In this document: piece by piece, positions 5,641-6,343 of the stretch | Position numbering within the stretch: position 1 is the first letter of the stretch | Layout: every line of letters begins with the position of its first letter | NCBI GenBank assembly: GCA_029978815.1 | Contig: JAPOIQ010000072.1 | Coordinates: forward strand, 1 to 6,343 | Direction: 5' to 3' | DNA length: 6,343 nucleotides | Source: a bacterium | Lineage (GTDB): Bacteria; Actinomycetota; Acidimicrobiia; Acidimicrobiales; Ilumatobacteraceae | Program-made: the position numbers and the translations under genes | Notes under the pieces: generated by a model | What the model was told of the DNA's origin: nothing | Seen by the model: only the letters and a program-made list of their open reading frames with translations | Database searches by the model: none

Positions 5641-6342
5641 TCAGACCCTTTCAATCCGCTTTGTGCCATAAAGACCATTCGGTTTAAACCAGAGGACTGC
5701 AAGCAAGATGAGCACTGGAATCAGCAACGGAGTTGCCGGTAGGAACTCAAGTGGCGGATGCTCAAGTCCGAAGTGCCACGAGCCGAGGTAGCCGTTACCG
5801 AGTGACTTCGTAAGGCCAACAATCATGCCTCCGAGTGCGGCGCCACCGACCGAGTCGAGACCGCCGACGGCGGCTGACGCGAAGGCGTAAATGGTAATTG
5901 CTGCCATCATGCTCGGCTGCAAGGTGATGCGAGGAGCCACAATGACCGCCCCAAGCGCACCGAAGCCCGAAGCAAGCGCCCAACCGAAGCTCAACACTCG
6001 TCCGGTACGAACACCGACAAGGCGGGCAGATTCGACGTTCGCCGACACTGCGCGGAAGGCGAGGCCCATCTTCGTCTTATTCAAAATGAGGAACAAGATG
6101 TAGAGAACTGCTCCGAGCGTCACAATCGTTCCGATGGTGTCGTAGAACAAGCGTGCACCAAAGATCGTGATCTTGTCGTCCGCCCCATTCGGGAACATTG
6201 ACGGCATGATGCGAGCCTGGTAGTTCCAGACAATGCCAGCCACTGCGTTGATACCGAGGAACAGGCCAAGGGTGATCAGCACGACAGGAAGATGGTCTTC
6301 GGGGTCGAAGGGCCTCGTAAGAACACGTTCCACAGTCGCTCC
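5641..6342 (-). CDS. livH: LivH-type ABC transporter permease (first pair), 5'-truncated by window edge
   Basis: Inner-membrane permease subunit, partner of the LivM-type protein 5 nt downstream. The frame is open to the window edge (233 residues visible). The visible part begins at ERVLTRPF, which in LivH proteins lies roughly 90 residues in, so the N-terminal third with the NxAxGE motif is outside. An in-frame GTG at 6333 is therefore not the true start. Visible landmarks are the loop KMGLAFRAVSANVESARLVGV, GWALASGFGALGAV, a Gly-rich segment ASAAVGGLDSVGGAALGGMIVG and the end WFKPNGLYGTKRIERV. It is clearly paralogous to the second LivH: FPNGADDKITIFGARL here against FPSGADDYLNVAGARL there, and both end in Glu-Arg-Val. 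Relative to the second copy it carries an insertion of roughly 15-20 residues (GSWHFGLEHPPLEFLP) before the last membrane segment. ATPase genes may lie further upstream. Confidence 0.87.
   Translation of the reverse strand, partial: GATVERVLTRPFDPEDHLPVVLITLGLFLGINAVAGIVWNYQARIMPSMFPNGADDKITIFGARLFYDTIGTIVTLGAVLYILFLILNKTKMGLAFRAVSANVESARLVGVRTGRVLSFGWALASGFGALGAVIVAPRITLQPSMMAAITIYAFASAAVGGLDSVGGAALGGMIVGLTKSLGNGYLGSWHFGLEHPPLEFLPATPLLIPVLILLAVLWFKPNGLYGTKRIERV
5646..5652 (-). promoter_or_regulatory. Ribosome binding site of the first livM, inside the livH end
   Basis: GAAAGGG on the - strand (5652-5646) stands ten bases before ATG 5635. The same bases encode Glu-Arg and part of Val at the C-terminus of the upstream livH. 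The spacing is slightly long, but no better site is near, and the next in-frame ATG codons (about residue 16) lack one. Confidence 0.5.
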
Positions 6343-6343
6343 G

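Overview
The window is an ordinary-looking bacterial chromosome segment of moderate GC. It holds the 3' end of a UDP-glucose 4-epimerase gene (galE) on the + strand, converging on a run of five ABC-transporter genes on the - strand. The substrate-binding protein is a lipoprotein with a lipobox-type signal peptide and a Cys-Gly-Gly-Gly-Asp-Asp start to the mature chain, followed by an acidic Ala/Glu linker. This style is common in Actinobacteria. Together with the moderate GC it suggests an aquatic actinobacterium, possibly Acidimicrobiia-like. That placement is inference and is not proved by the sequence.

Layout, left to right: galE 3' part (3-863, +). Then, read right to left on the - strand in transcription order: a LivH-type permease truncated by the window edge (5641-6342), a LivM-type permease (4547-5635), a LivK-type substrate-binding lipoprotein (2865-4451), a second LivH-type permease (1842-2780) and a second LivM-type permease (856-1845). 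The order is H-M-K-H-M. The two permease pairs are tightly coupled: a 5-nt gap in the first and an ATGA overlap in the second. The binding-protein gene is separated from its neighbours by 95 nt upstream and 84 nt downstream. The downstream gap carries a perfect 15-bp stem-loop with a GAAA tetraloop and a 12-bp palindrome; the upstream gap carries a small hairpin, an A9 tract and a strong Shine-Dalgarno sequence. This layout fits an operon in which the binding protein is made in excess over the permeases.

Together the genes encode the membrane and binding parts of a HAAT-type (hydrophobic/branched-chain amino acid family) importer: the lipoprotein captures the ligand and hands it to a LivH/LivM heterodimer. 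No ATPase (LivG/LivF) lies in the window; these would have to be upstream beyond position 6343 or elsewhere. Two divergent permease pairs around a single binding protein is the main oddity. Substrate cannot be decided from sequence alone. Three gene starts were placed by Shine-Dalgarno and overlap evidence downstream of the longest open frame: 4451, 2780 (GTG) and 1845. No gene-free stretch exceeds 300 bases, and I see no RNA gene, mobile element, CRISPR array or clearly new system.
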